Source: Oscillospiraceae bacterium
Lineage (GTDB): Bacteria; Bacillota; Clostridia; Oscillospirales; Ruminococcaceae
Reading direction: 5' to 3'
Length of the DNA stretch: 5,912 nucleotides
Assembly: GCA_900757485.1 (NCBI GenBank)
Contig: CAAEOA010000246.1
Location: forward strand, 1-5,912
Of this stretch, positions 5,888-5,912 are shown one piece after another; position 1 is the first letter of the stretch, and each line of letters opens with the position of its first letter. Made by a program: the position numbers and the translations under genes. The notes under the pieces are model-generated. The model saw only the letters and a list, made by a program, of their open reading frames with translations. It was not told where the DNA came from and made no database searches.

Positions 5888-5904
5888 GGGAGGTAATTTG
5901 CTTG
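5886..5904 (+). promoter_or_regulatory. Ribosome binding site and TTG start of infA
   Basis: AAGGGAGGT at 5886-5894 overlaps the KOW gene stop and lies 7 nt before TTG at 5902-5904. A second TTG at 5898-5900 is in another frame and would give an N-terminus unlike IF1, so 5902 is chosen. Confidence 0.75.
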
Positions 5905-5912
5905 TCAAAAGA
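5902..5912 (+). CDS. infA: Translation initiation factor IF-1, first codons only
   Basis: Only 11 nt are inside the window: TTG-TCA-AAA-GA, read as Met-Ser-Lys followed by Asp or Glu. This fits the common IF1 start MSKD/E, and infA is the expected next gene after map (and the KOW gene) in Gram-positive ribosomal operons. IF1 binds the 30S A site during initiation. The call rests on gene order, the strong Shine-Dalgarno at 5886-5894 and three to four residues, so the start codon is an inference until the downstream sequence is seen. Confidence 0.75.

Overview
This window is a continuous, single-strand stretch of the conserved bacterial ribosomal-protein locus (spc operon running into the start of the alpha-operon block). 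In order, all on the + strand: 3' end of rplE (L5), rpsN of the zinc type (S14), rpsH (S8), rplF (L6), rplR (L18), rpsE (S5), rpmD (L30), rplO (L15), secY, adk, map, a small KOW-domain protein gene, and the first codons of infA (IF1). Every gene reads in full with no frameshift. Only rplE and infA are cut, by the window edges.

The organism looks like a member of the Bacillota, most likely class Clostridia. The supporting signs are a short four-cysteine S14, a four-cysteine (zinc-type) adenylate kinase, the secY-adk-map-KOW-infA order, very strong AAGGAGG-type ribosome binding sites, and use of TTG and GTG starts. A gut-type clostridial family such as Oscillospiraceae is a guess from the general look of the proteins and moderate GC, not something the window proves.

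Layout: 1-2877 encodes ribosomal proteins of both subunits, separated by 13-24 nt that hold little more than a ribosome binding site. 2878-5614 encodes the SecY channel core, adenylate kinase and methionine aminopeptidase, that is, membrane insertion, nucleotide balance and N-terminal Met removal, all scaled to growth and translation. 5627-5912 holds the poorly characterised KOW protein and the start of initiation factor IF1. No convincing promoter or intrinsic terminator lies inside the window, so transcription is expected to enter from upstream of rplE and pass through to infA. The largest intergenic gap is 35 nt (adk-map), so no stretch over 300 nt lacks a gene.

This is essentially an ordinary housekeeping region and I see no new defence, mobile or RNA system in it. 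The least understood element is the KOW protein gene before infA, which also contains a neat 8-bp inverted repeat. Smaller points of interest are the rplO-secY junction with no gap and a buried extended Shine-Dalgarno, stop codons fused to the next Shine-Dalgarno, three non-ATG starts, and a change in arginine codon use at map and the KOW gene.
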